From the NCBI GenBank assembly GCA_007130855.1, contig SLRS01000110.1:1-37007 (forward strand): DNA of 37,007 nt, read 5' to 3'. The stretch comes from Trueperaceae bacterium (GTDB lineage Bacteria > Deinococcota > Deinococci > Deinococcales > Trueperaceae). Positions within the stretch are counted from its first letter, which is position 1. Each line of letters begins with the position of its first letter. Position numbers and translations under genes: made by a program. Below, piece by piece: positions 8,595 through 17,180 of the stretch. The notes under the pieces were generated by a model. It saw only the letters and a list, made by a program, of their open reading frames with translations. It was not told the DNA's origin and did not search any database.

Positions 8595-9931
8595 AGGAGA
8601 TCGTCCAGCACGCTGGCACTGGTGCGCTGCCGGCGCCTGAGGCGCCAGTTCAGCAAGCTGGCGTCGTAGTCGCGGCGCATGCGCAGCGCCGCGATGATCG
8701 CGCAGGCAGCCGCCGCGACGGCGACCGGTAGGTAGATCAGGGCGGAGTCGAAGCGCTCGCCGGCGGCGCTGAGGAGGGTGACCGCACCGATCACCGACGC
8801 GCCCACGATGGTGCCGACGGCCACCACGTAGCTCTCGAGCACGATGCCGACGCGTCCGCGGCGTTCCTCGGGCACCAGACCCTGCAGCGCCTTCTGGGCC
8901 GTGTCGTGGAAGGTCTCGCCCACCAACCGGAACGCCAGGAGGCCGAGCACGGCGCTCCCGACACCAGGCACGGCGATCGCCAGGGTCAGCATCACCAGCG
9001 CGACGAACGGCTGGACCGACAGCGCGTCCTTGAGCTCCACGCGCACCAGCAGCCGCCGCGTGACGAACAGCTGCACGCCGAAGGCGAGCGACACGGCGCC
9101 CATGCGATACAGGCTGTAGAAGGTCTGGTAGGCCTCCTGGGTGAGGAAGGCGGCGTCGGTGTACACCAGGAAGTGGAACTCGATCACCGTGTCGATCACC
9201 ATCAGCGCCAGCAGCGCGATCGTGAGGTAGCGGAACGAGGGGACGTTGCGGATGAAGGCCGCGCCTTCGGACAGCGCAGCCCGCGCGCTCTCGGGGCGGC
9301 GACGCACCTGGCGCAGTGGAACGCGCCGCTGCAACGCCTGCAACAGCGCGATCGCAGCCAGGTACGTCGCCACGTTGAAGAGCAGCAGCACGCCCACGTC
9401 GAAACCGACCCCGCGCAGCATGGCGGGAGCGGCTGCCGCCAGCGCCAGCCCGATCAGCTTGCCGACGAAACCGCTGCCCGCCAGGATCGGGAAGATGCGC
9501 TTCGCCTGCGCGACGCTCCAAGCATCGTTGGCGAGCACCCAGTACACCAGCGGGAAGAGCATCCACTGCTGCTCCGCGACGAGGTAGAGGACGGCGTAGA
9601 CGAGCCGCTCCGAGGTGCCGAGCTGCAGCGCCAGCCACAGCGCCAGGAACACCAGCGAGAAGGCGATCAGCACGGCCCGCAGGAACTTGACGCGGTCGAA
9701 GCGATCGATGATCAGCGACTGGGCCACGGCGATGACGAGGAAGAGCCCGTAGTCGATCAGCCACACGATCCAGATGGCATGCAGGCCATCCGCCTTCAGG
9801 AAGCCGCTGAGCGAGGCGACGTACGAGACCTGCATCGCCAGCGAGTTGGCGAGCATCAGGCCGGCGAACAGCAGCAGCGCCGGGATCTCCGAGCCCTGCA
9901 CGCGGAACAGGCGTGCGAGTGCCTCGCTCAC
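8591..9931 (-). CDS. Multi-TM transporter, NTP/NDP translocase (TLC)-like or MFS
   Basis: 446 aa from a GTG at 9931 that overlaps the aminomutase stop as GTGA. It has about 11-12 hydrophobic helices with short loops and a cytoplasmic Arg-rich C terminus. The pattern around AKRIFPILAGSGFVGKLIG and RGRVGIVLESYVVAVGTIVGAS resembles the ATP:ADP translocase (TLC/NTT)-like branch of the MFS found in free-living bacteria, where substrates are mostly unknown. Its position between the aminomutase and the ligase, with 4-base overlaps on both sides, argues for moving a substrate or product of that pathway. Nucleotide exchange is not implied. Confidence 0.8.
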   Translation of the reverse strand: MSEALARLFRVQGSEIPALLLFAGLMLANSLAMQVSYVASLSGFLKADGLHAIWIVWLIDYGLFLVIAVAQSLIIDRFDRVKFLRAVLIAFSLVFLALWLALQLGTSERLVYAVLYLVAEQQWMLFPLVYWVLANDAWSVAQAKRIFPILAGSGFVGKLIGLALAAAAPAMLRGVGFDVGVLLLFNVATYLAAIALLQALQRRVPLRQVRRRPESARAALSEGAAFIRNVPSFRYLTIALLALMVIDTVIEFHFLVYTDAAFLTQEAYQTFYSLYRMGAVSLAFGVQLFVTRRLLVRVELKDALSVQPFVALVMLTLAIAVPGVGSAVLGLLAFRLVGETFHDTAQKALQGLVPEERRGRVGIVLESYVVAVGTIVGASVIGAVTLLSAAGERFDSALIYLPVAVAAAACAIIAALRMRRDYDASLLNWRLRRRQRTSASVLDDLL

Positions 9932-11181
9932 GTCGGCTGGCGCTCCTCGTGCCGAGGTGCGGGCCGGCTGGTCTCGCCACGGCCCTGCAGCAGGGCCGCG
10001 ACGCCGGTCGGCCTGGCCGCTGCGCAGGCGGCGCAGGTCGAGCGGTCGTGCGGTCGATACCCCGGCGGTTGCTCGTACGTGGTGAGCATGCCCGCAAAGG
10101 TGCGGAGCACCGCGCGCTCGTCCGACATGCTCAGGAGGTACTGCGGGGCGACCGGGATCTTGCCGCCGCCGTCGGGCGCATCGACGACGAACGTTGGCAC
10201 GGCGTAGCCGGAGGTGTGGCCGCGCAGCGCCTCCATGATCTCGACGCCCGTGGCGATCGGCGTACGGAAGTGGCCGGCGCCGCGCACGAGGTCGCACTGG
10301 TAGAGGTAGTACGGCCGTACCCGCTGACGGACCAGCTCGCGCACCAGCGCCAGCATCACGTTGGGGCAGTCGTTGATGCCGGCCATCAGGACCGTCTGGG
10401 CACCCAAGGGCACCCCTGCGTCCGCGAGTCGTGCATGGGCGACCGCGACCTCGGGCGTCAGCTCGCGCGGATGGTTGACGTGGACGTTGAGCCACAGCGG
10501 CTGGTGGCGCGCGAGGATCGCGGCGAGCGTCGCCGTGATGCGCTGGGGGAGGAAGAACGGCACACGCGTGCCGATACGGATCACCTCGACGTGCTCGATC
10601 GCGCGCAGGCGTCCGAGTAGCCGCTCCAGGACACGATCGTGGAGCAGCAAGGGGTCGCCGCCCGAGAGGAGCACGTCGCGCACCTCGGGATGCGCGGCGA
10701 TGTAGCGCAACTGCGCCTCGTGCTGCTCGGGGCCGAGGTTCTCCCCGCGCTTGCCGACGATGCGGCTGCGGGTGCAGAAACGGCAGTAACTGGCGCACTC
10801 GGTGGTCACCAGCATCAGCACCCGGTCGGAGTAACGGTGCACCAGCCCCGGCGCCACGGTGTGCGCGGCCTCGGCCAAGGAGTCGCTGCGCAGACCCTCG
10901 AAGGCCTCCGCCTCACGCATCGTCGGGATCACCTGCGCCCGGATGGGGCAGGCGCGATCGTGCGGGTCGATCAGGCTCGCCAGGTAGGGCGTGATGTCGA
11001 CGCGGAACAGGCCTTCGGTCTGCAGGGCGGCGCGCTCGCTGTCGTCGAGCGCCACCACGCGCGCGAGCTCGGCGACGCTGGCGAGCCGGTGGCTCAGCTG
11101 CCAGCGCCAGTCGTCCCAGCGCTCGTCGGGCACGTCAGGATAGAGCTCGATCGAGCGCCGCGAGCGCACCGCGGCCCTCAC
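9928..11181 (-). CDS. kamA: KamA-family radical SAM aminomutase (lysine 2,3-aminomutase-like)
   Basis: 417 aa. The radical SAM cluster is ECASYCRFC, with Cys129, Cys133 and Cys136 binding the [4Fe-4S] that cleaves S-adenosylmethionine. Before it lies the family's WRWQL...ITPY region, and after it LSGGDPLLL, GTRVPFFLPQRIT, VHVNHPRELTPE and the PLP-binding tract typical of KamA. The C-terminal Cys-rich CAACAAARP resembles the extra Zn/tetramer region of lysine 2,3-aminomutase. The GTG at 11181 overlaps the stop of the 53-aa gene as GTGA and gives the usual family length. An in-frame start at 11367 would add about 60 Arg/Ala-rich residues with no family support. The predicted reaction is L-lysine to L-beta-lysine, or a similar 2,3-amino shift; related EpmB and glutamate mutases are the main alternatives. 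Confidence 0.92.
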   Translation of the reverse strand: MRAAVRSRRSIELYPDVPDERWDDWRWQLSHRLASVAELARVVALDDSERAALQTEGLFRVDITPYLASLIDPHDRACPIRAQVIPTMREAEAFEGLRSDSLAEAAHTVAPGLVHRYSDRVLMLVTTECASYCRFCTRSRIVGKRGENLGPEQHEAQLRYIAAHPEVRDVLLSGGDPLLLHDRVLERLLGRLRAIEHVEVIRIGTRVPFFLPQRITATLAAILARHQPLWLNVHVNHPRELTPEVAVAHARLADAGVPLGAQTVLMAGINDCPNVMLALVRELVRQRVRPYYLYQCDLVRGAGHFRTPIATGVEIMEALRGHTSGYAVPTFVVDAPDGGGKIPVAPQYLLSMSDERAVLRTFAGMLTTYEQPPGYRPHDRSTCAACAAARPTGVAALLQGRGETSRPAPRHEERQPT

Positions 11182-11339
11182 ACGTCGACGACGCCGTCGT
11201 CGCTCCCGGTCGCGCCGGGCTCGTGGCGCTCGGCCTCGGCGTCCCGGTCGTGCCGCGAGCGTGCCGCGTCGACCGCCTGGGGCAGCGTGCACGTCACCTG
11301 GCACGCCTGGCGGCGCTTCGCACACGGCTTGGTGGGCAT
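11178..11339 (-). CDS. 53-aa Cys-containing small protein heading the aminomutase operon
   Basis: A short ORF with an ATG at 11339 and an excellent AAGGAGG (11346-11352) 6 bases upstream. Its stop overlaps the aminomutase GTG as GTGA. The protein has a basic N-terminal third with three cysteines (Cys6, Cys13, Cys17, spaced C-x6-C-x3-C) and an acidic, Gly/Asp-rich C-terminal third. I recognise no family. It could be a peptide substrate or carrier for the downstream enzymes, a small metal-binding protein, or a leader that couples translation to kamA. The ribosome site and overlap strongly support translation; function is unknown. Confidence 0.7.
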   Translation of the reverse strand: MPTKPCAKRRQACQVTCTLPQAVDAARSRHDRDAEAERHEPGATGSDDGVVDV

Positions 11340-11358
11340 GGCTCCCCTCCTTCGCGGT

Positions 11359-11379
11359 ACTGGTCACTGGTCGCTGGTG
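11359..11379. repeat. Three tandem 7-mers upstream of the aminomutase operon
   Basis: ACTGGTC at 11359-11365 and 11366-11372 is followed by GCTGGTG at 11373-11379 (two mismatches). They lie in the 59-base gap between the winged-helix gene and the 53-aa gene, 7 bases upstream of that gene's ribosome site. Head-to-tail 7-mers suit a regulator binding in phased steps or an RNA element. No -10 box is convincing here. Confidence 0.4.
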
Positions 11380-11398
11380 AGGCGGCCGAGCCGATGGG

Positions 11399-11821
11399 TC
11401 AGGTGTCGTCAGGCTCGGCTGTGCCCTGGTCGTCGGCGGGTGCCGCGTCGGGCTCCAGCAGCAGCTGCCAGTAGCCGACGGGCGCCTCGGGCCGGTGTTG
11501 CTTCGTGAAGTGGATGCGGTACACGACGTCGCCTGCCCGGTCGAGCTCTTCGGTCTTGAGCAGGCCGCAGGCGACCATGAGCTCGGCGATCACCTCGGTT
11601 TCGCGTTCGTCGAGGTCGAGGCTGTTGCCGAGCTCCTCGAAGGTCATCGAGCCGCCGCGCATCAGCCGCCTGAGCGTCGCCCTGAGCGGGTCGGTGAGCT
11701 GCAGCAAGACGCTGGGCGTCACGCCGCGGTCGCTGCTGCTGCGGACCCAGCCGTCGAGTTCGCGTCGCACCCGTTCGAAGGCCGCGCTCCCCTCGAAGGA
11801 TGCTTCCGGCGCCGCGGTCAC
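11399..11821 (-). CDS. Small winged-helix-like protein paired with MinD-like ATPase
   Basis: 140 aa from a GTG at 11821 that overlaps the MinD-like stop as GTGA. Residues about 40-90 (LRATLRRLMRGGSMTFEELGNSLDLDERETEVIAELM, given here in outline) have the helix-turn-helix periodicity of an ArsR/MarR-like winged helix. The segment around GDVVYRIHF would be the wing. The C-terminal 35 residues are acidic and Pro-rich, probably disordered. The overlap with the ParA/MinD-family gene suggests a partner, as with ParB-like or MinE-like factors, but no family name is supported. DNA binding is an inference. Confidence 0.7.
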   Translation of the reverse strand: MTAAPEASFEGSAAFERVRRELDGWVRSSSDRGVTPSVLLQLTDPLRATLRRLMRGGSMTFEELGNSLDLDERETEVIAELMVACGLLKTEELDRAGDVVYRIHFTKQHRPEAPVGYWQLLLEPDAAPADDQGTAEPDDT

Positions 11822-12573
11822 GCCATGAGCCGATCCACGACCTCGCGATAGCTCTTGGCGATCGGGTGATCGGGGAACTCGACGACGAAGACACCGCGGC
11901 TCGCGAGCATCATCATCTCGTCGGAGTGCGGCAAGACCGCGACGACCTCGCAGCCGAAGGTGGTCTCGACCCGTTGGCGCACCTCTTCGAAATCGAACGC
12001 GGTCGGTACCTTGTTGACAAGCAAGGTCATCAGCGGGACGTTGAGCTTGCGGCCGATCTCGACCGTGACACCGGTCCCCTGGTAGTCCTGCTGGTCGGGA
12101 CGCATCACGATGATGAGGGCGTCGGAGATCGCGATCGACAGCAGCGTCTCCTCGCCGACGCCGGGGTGCGTGTCGATGAGCAGCACGTCGAGCGACAGCT
12201 CCTCGATGAGGCGCTGGAAGCCGTCGTTGAGGAGCCCGACGTCGTACCCTTCGCGGATGATCCGCGCGATCTGCCCCGCCTGGATGCTCGAGGGGATCAG
12301 CAGCACCGTACCGGGCCCGCGCACGCCGAGCTTCTCGGTGACGTCGTGCGCCGCCTGCTCGATGTCGCAGTGCCCCCACAGGTAGTCGTTGAGCGAGAAC
12401 TTCATCTGCTCGGGTTCGAGCCCGAACAGGACGTGGATACCGGGCGACTGGATGTCGGTGTCGACGACGCCTACACGCAGGCCCTGCATCGCCATCAGCG
12501 TGCCGAGGTTGGCACAGGTGTTCGACTTGCCGGTACCACCGCGAAACGAGTGGATCGAGACGATCTTGGACAT
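11818..12573 (-). CDS. MinD/ParA-family P-loop ATPase
   Basis: 251 aa from an ATG at 12573 with AGAGGAG just upstream. The deviant Walker A is FRGGTGKSNT (Lys16, with Arg11 at the signature-lysine position), followed by VGVVDTDIQSPG (switch I) and DVLLIDTHPGVGEETL (switch II/Walker B). These ATPases dimerise on ATP and drive positioning of proteins or DNA at membranes or on the nucleoid. The C terminus lacks an obvious MinD amphipathic membrane helix, so nucleoid binding or a partner is possible. There is no minC, minE or parB nearby. The context is the RsbU/RsbW/STAS operon, so it may position that module or an enzyme it controls. Confidence 0.88.
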   Translation of the reverse strand: MSKIVSIHSFRGGTGKSNTCANLGTLMAMQGLRVGVVDTDIQSPGIHVLFGLEPEQMKFSLNDYLWGHCDIEQAAHDVTEKLGVRGPGTVLLIPSSIQAGQIARIIREGYDVGLLNDGFQRLIEELSLDVLLIDTHPGVGEETLLSIAISDALIIVMRPDQQDYQGTGVTVEIGRKLNVPLMTLLVNKVPTAFDFEEVRQRVETTFGCEVVAVLPHSDEMMMLASRGVFVVEFPDHPIAKSYREVVDRLMA

Positions 12574-12593
12574 CGGGCTCCTCTGGTCTGGGC

Positions 12594-13913
12594 TCAGGTT
12601 GCGATGCTCGGCGTCGAGGCCTCGTCGGCCTCGCTGGTGAGTTGACGGCGCACGGCGAGCATGGTGATGTCGTCGAACTGCGGGGCGTCGGCGATGTGAC
12701 GCGTGACGTGGGCCTCGACGCCCTCGATCAGCTCGCGGGCCGACGCGGTGCCACGGTGCACGCTCTCGAGCATGCGCTCGAGGCCGTAGAACTCCCCGTC
12801 CGACGAGCGGGCATCGGGCACCCCATCGGTGTAGGCAAAGAGGACGTCGCCCGGTCGAAGCCTCGTCTGGCCGATCCTGAACTTCGCTCCGGGGATCATC
12901 CCTACCGCCGGTCCGGTGGTCTTGAGCGACTCGCTGCTGCCATCGGTCCGCAAGACCACCGGCGGGTTGTGGCCACCGTTGATGTAGAGCAGCGTGCCGT
13001 TGCTCGGATCGAGCACGGCGAAGAACACGGTCGCGAAGTAGCCCTGCTCCATGTGGTTGGCGAGGATGTAGTCGTTGGTGCCGGCGATGGCGTTCATCAG
13101 CGAGCCGGTGCCGATCGTCGGCAGCGACTGGCGCCGTTGGCTGGGGTCGCCCGCGAGCCAGTCCTTGTCCTCGGTGACGGAGCCGGAGCGCGGATCCATC
13201 CAGCTGAGGCTGGTGTGCTGCTGCGCCCCGGAGCGGATCAGGCTGCGAAAGAGCGCCATGAACAGCGCCGCGCCGACACCCTTGTCGCACACGTCGGCGA
13301 TCAGGAAGCCGAGGCGTCGGCCGTTGACGAGCTCGAACGCGTCGTAGAAGTCGCCGGCCACCTCGCGGGCCGGACGGAAGCAGGCATGCACCTGCCAGCC
13401 CTTGGGCTCCGGCAGCGACGACGGCAGGAAACCGAGCTGGATGGTGCGACCGATCTGCACGTCGCGCTCGAGCTTCAGGAGCTCCTCGTCGACGGCGCGC
13501 TCGAGGAGCTGGTACTGCAGCCGCCGCCGCTCGGCGAGCGCGTGGATCCGGGCCCGCACGAGCTCCGGCAGGAACGGGGCCAACAGCACGTCGACCCCGT
13601 CGGGAAGGGCGCGCCCGAGCTCCGGCGTGAACGCCGGCGCGTAGGCCAACAGCAGCGCAGCGACCGCGCCGTTGGCCGCGCTGCGCGCGCGCGGCGCGGC
13701 GCCGGCCTGGCTGCCGAGTTGCTCGGACCCCACCAGGATCACGTCGGCATCGAACCCTTCGATCCCGGCGAGCGCCTCGGCGAGGCTGGCGGCGCTGCGC
13801 GTCTCGATCGCCGCCGCGCCGTTCGCCAGGGCCCGCCCCACCGCGCCGGCGGCCTCGCTGGCGTCGTCGACCAGCACGACCCTCGCGGGCGTTCGCGCGG
13901 GCTGCTCAGCCAT
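12594..13913 (-). CDS. PP2C-type phosphatase (RsbU/SpoIIE family) with degenerate receiver domain
   Basis: 439 aa; the ATG at 13913 overlaps the stop of the RsbW gene by 8 bases. Residues about 10-125 look like a response-regulator receiver: acidic pair Asp16-Asp17 in VVLVDD and strand DVILV, but Gly62 where the phospho-acceptor Asp is expected. It is thus probably regulated by binding rather than phosphorylation. A helical linker (about 125-165) leads to a PP2C/SpoIIE domain with AGDFYDAF, IADVCDKGVGAALFM, INGGHNPP, FAYTDGV and DDITML, which carry the metal-binding Asp residues. Such enzymes dephosphorylate STAS antagonists phosphorylated by RsbW. Both STAS proteins and RsbW are in the same operon, so this is very likely the activator of this switch. 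An insert of about 50 residues follows the first PP2C motifs. Confidence 0.92.
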   Translation of the reverse strand: MAEQPARTPARVVLVDDASEAAGAVGRALANGAAAIETRSAASLAEALAGIEGFDADVILVGSEQLGSQAGAAPRARSAANGAVAALLLAYAPAFTPELGRALPDGVDVLLAPFLPELVRARIHALAERRRLQYQLLERAVDEELLKLERDVQIGRTIQLGFLPSSLPEPKGWQVHACFRPAREVAGDFYDAFELVNGRRLGFLIADVCDKGVGAALFMALFRSLIRSGAQQHTSLSWMDPRSGSVTEDKDWLAGDPSQRRQSLPTIGTGSLMNAIAGTNDYILANHMEQGYFATVFFAVLDPSNGTLLYINGGHNPPVVLRTDGSSESLKTTGPAVGMIPGAKFRIGQTRLRPGDVLFAYTDGVPDARSSDGEFYGLERMLESVHRGTASARELIEGVEAHVTRHIADAPQFDDITMLAVRRQLTSEADEASTPSIAT

Positions 13914-14337
13914 CGTCGGCCCCCTGGCGGTGCATGACGAAGATGTTCCGATTCCGTCGTGCCACGCGCTCGTAGCGGAACTCGTCGACGCCGTGGACGG
14001 TGAGGAACACGCCGAGACCGCCGACCGCGCGCTCCTCGAGCGGCGTACCGAGGTCGTCGGGCTCGGCCAAGGTGGTCGGATCGAACGGCACGGCATCGTC
14101 CTCCAGGATGATCGTCAGCGTCTCGCCGTTGCGCCACGCCTGCAGCTCGAGATCACCGCGGAGCCCTGCCTCCTCGTATCCGTGCGTGATCACGTTCGTG
14201 GCGATCTCGTCGACGGCCAGGCGCAGGCGGTAGCTGGCCTTGTGGTCGAGCCCTGCAGCGGACGCCGCGGCGTCGACGAATGCACGGATGGGACCGAGCG
14301 CGTCAAGGGTGGCTGGCAGTTGCAGGGTATCGGCCAT
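13906..14337 (-). CDS. RsbW/SpoIIAB-type anti-sigma factor Ser kinase (HATPase_c)
   Basis: 143 aa. GHKL ATPase features are visible: N-box LAVDEIATNVITHGY (Glu44, Asn48), LEDDAVPFDP as the G1 region and GGLGVFLTVHGVDEF as the G2 region. In partner switching this kinase binds either a sigma factor or a STAS antagonist, which it phosphorylates on Ser. No sigma factor gene is present in the window, so the partner controlled may be encoded elsewhere or be a different protein. The start codon lies 19 bases downstream of the STAS gene stop, in the same operon. Confidence 0.9.
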   Translation of the reverse strand: MADTLQLPATLDALGPIRAFVDAAASAAGLDHKASYRLRLAVDEIATNVITHGYEEAGLRGDLELQAWRNGETLTIILEDDAVPFDPTTLAEPDDLGTPLEERAVGGLGVFLTVHGVDEFRYERVARRNRNIFVMHRQGADDG

Positions 14338-14356
14338 GGTGGGGAGCCGACACCGG

Positions 14357-14698
14357 CTAGGCGTTCCCGAGCGCGTCGAGGTCGTATGTCTCGACCATGT
14401 CGACGCTGTGATGGAAGCCGGTGAGCTCGATCGTCTCGGCGACGGCGGGCTGCGCGCCGGCGATCACCAGTTCGACCCCTTGACCGAGCTTCTGCTTGGC
14501 GAAGACGAGCACGCGCAGGCCGGCGCTCGCCATGAAGGTCAGCTCGCTCATGTCGAAGACGACGGTGCGCACACCGTCGTGCCCGGCCATCGCGACGGTC
14601 TCGTCACGCAGGCGCTGCGCGACACCGGCGTCGAGCTCACCGCTGAGTTCGATGACGGCAACGGATCCGTGAACCGTGCTGGAGATCTCGAGTGCCAT
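14357..14698 (-). CDS. STAS-domain anti-sigma factor antagonist (first copy)
   Basis: 113 aa from the ATG at 14698, 2 bases after the GlgX stop. It is a single STAS domain: VAVIELSGELD at strands 2-3, FDMSELTFMASAGLRVLV around the expected phosphorylation site, then VELVIAG. Ser58 aligns with the phospho-Ser of SpoIIAA, although the preceding Asp is Ala. It should be the substrate of the RsbW-type kinase and the PP2C phosphatase encoded next. It is distinct in sequence from the second STAS gene at 16845-17180, so the operon has two switch inputs or one switch and one decoy. Confidence 0.9.
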   Translation of the reverse strand: MALEISSTVHGSVAVIELSGELDAGVAQRLRDETVAMAGHDGVRTVVFDMSELTFMASAGLRVLVFAKQKLGQGVELVIAGAQPAVAETIELTGFHHSVDMVETYDLDALGNA

Positions 14699-14700
14699 GA

Positions 14701-16844
<2,144 letters not shown>

Positions 16845-16848
<4 letters not shown>

Positions 16849-17180
16849 GCGTTCAGGAGCTCGATCCCGGAGGCGACCGAACCCACCACCGTGAAGAAGT
16901 CGAGGAACCCGGTGGCCGACATGGTGTCCTCGATCTCCTCGGAGAGGCCGACCAGGGCGACCACGCTCCCTTTCGCCACGGCCTGCCGGTACAGCAGCAG
17001 CATCATCCGCAGGCCCGCGCTCGACATGTACGGCACGCCGTGCATGTCGATGAGCAGCTTGCCATCGGCGGGGACGAGCGGCACGATCGCCTGCTGGGCC
17101 TCGGGCGCGCTCTTGCCATCGAGTTCGCCCTCGATGGCCACGATCGTGACCCCCTGCTCGACGCGATCGGTGACGGTCAC
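16845..17180 (-). CDS. STAS-domain anti-sigma factor antagonist (second copy)
   Basis: 111 aa from a GTG at 17180 that overlaps the AGE-gene stop as GTGA; its own stop overlaps the GlgX start as ATGA. The fold is plain: VTIVAIEGELDG, LLIDMHGVPYMSSAGLRMML, VVALVGLSEEI. Ser54 sits at the SpoIIAA phospho-Ser position. It shares the fold but limited identity with the STAS protein at 14357-14698. It is probably also a substrate of the RsbW-type kinase. Its location between two carbohydrate enzymes suggests their expression or activity is tied to the switch. Confidence 0.9.

Noticed and set aside
11182-11367. N-terminal extension of the aminomutase up to 11367
   Set aside because: The added residues are Arg/Ala-rich and lack family similarity, while the GTG at 11181 fits family length and overlaps the small gene stop.
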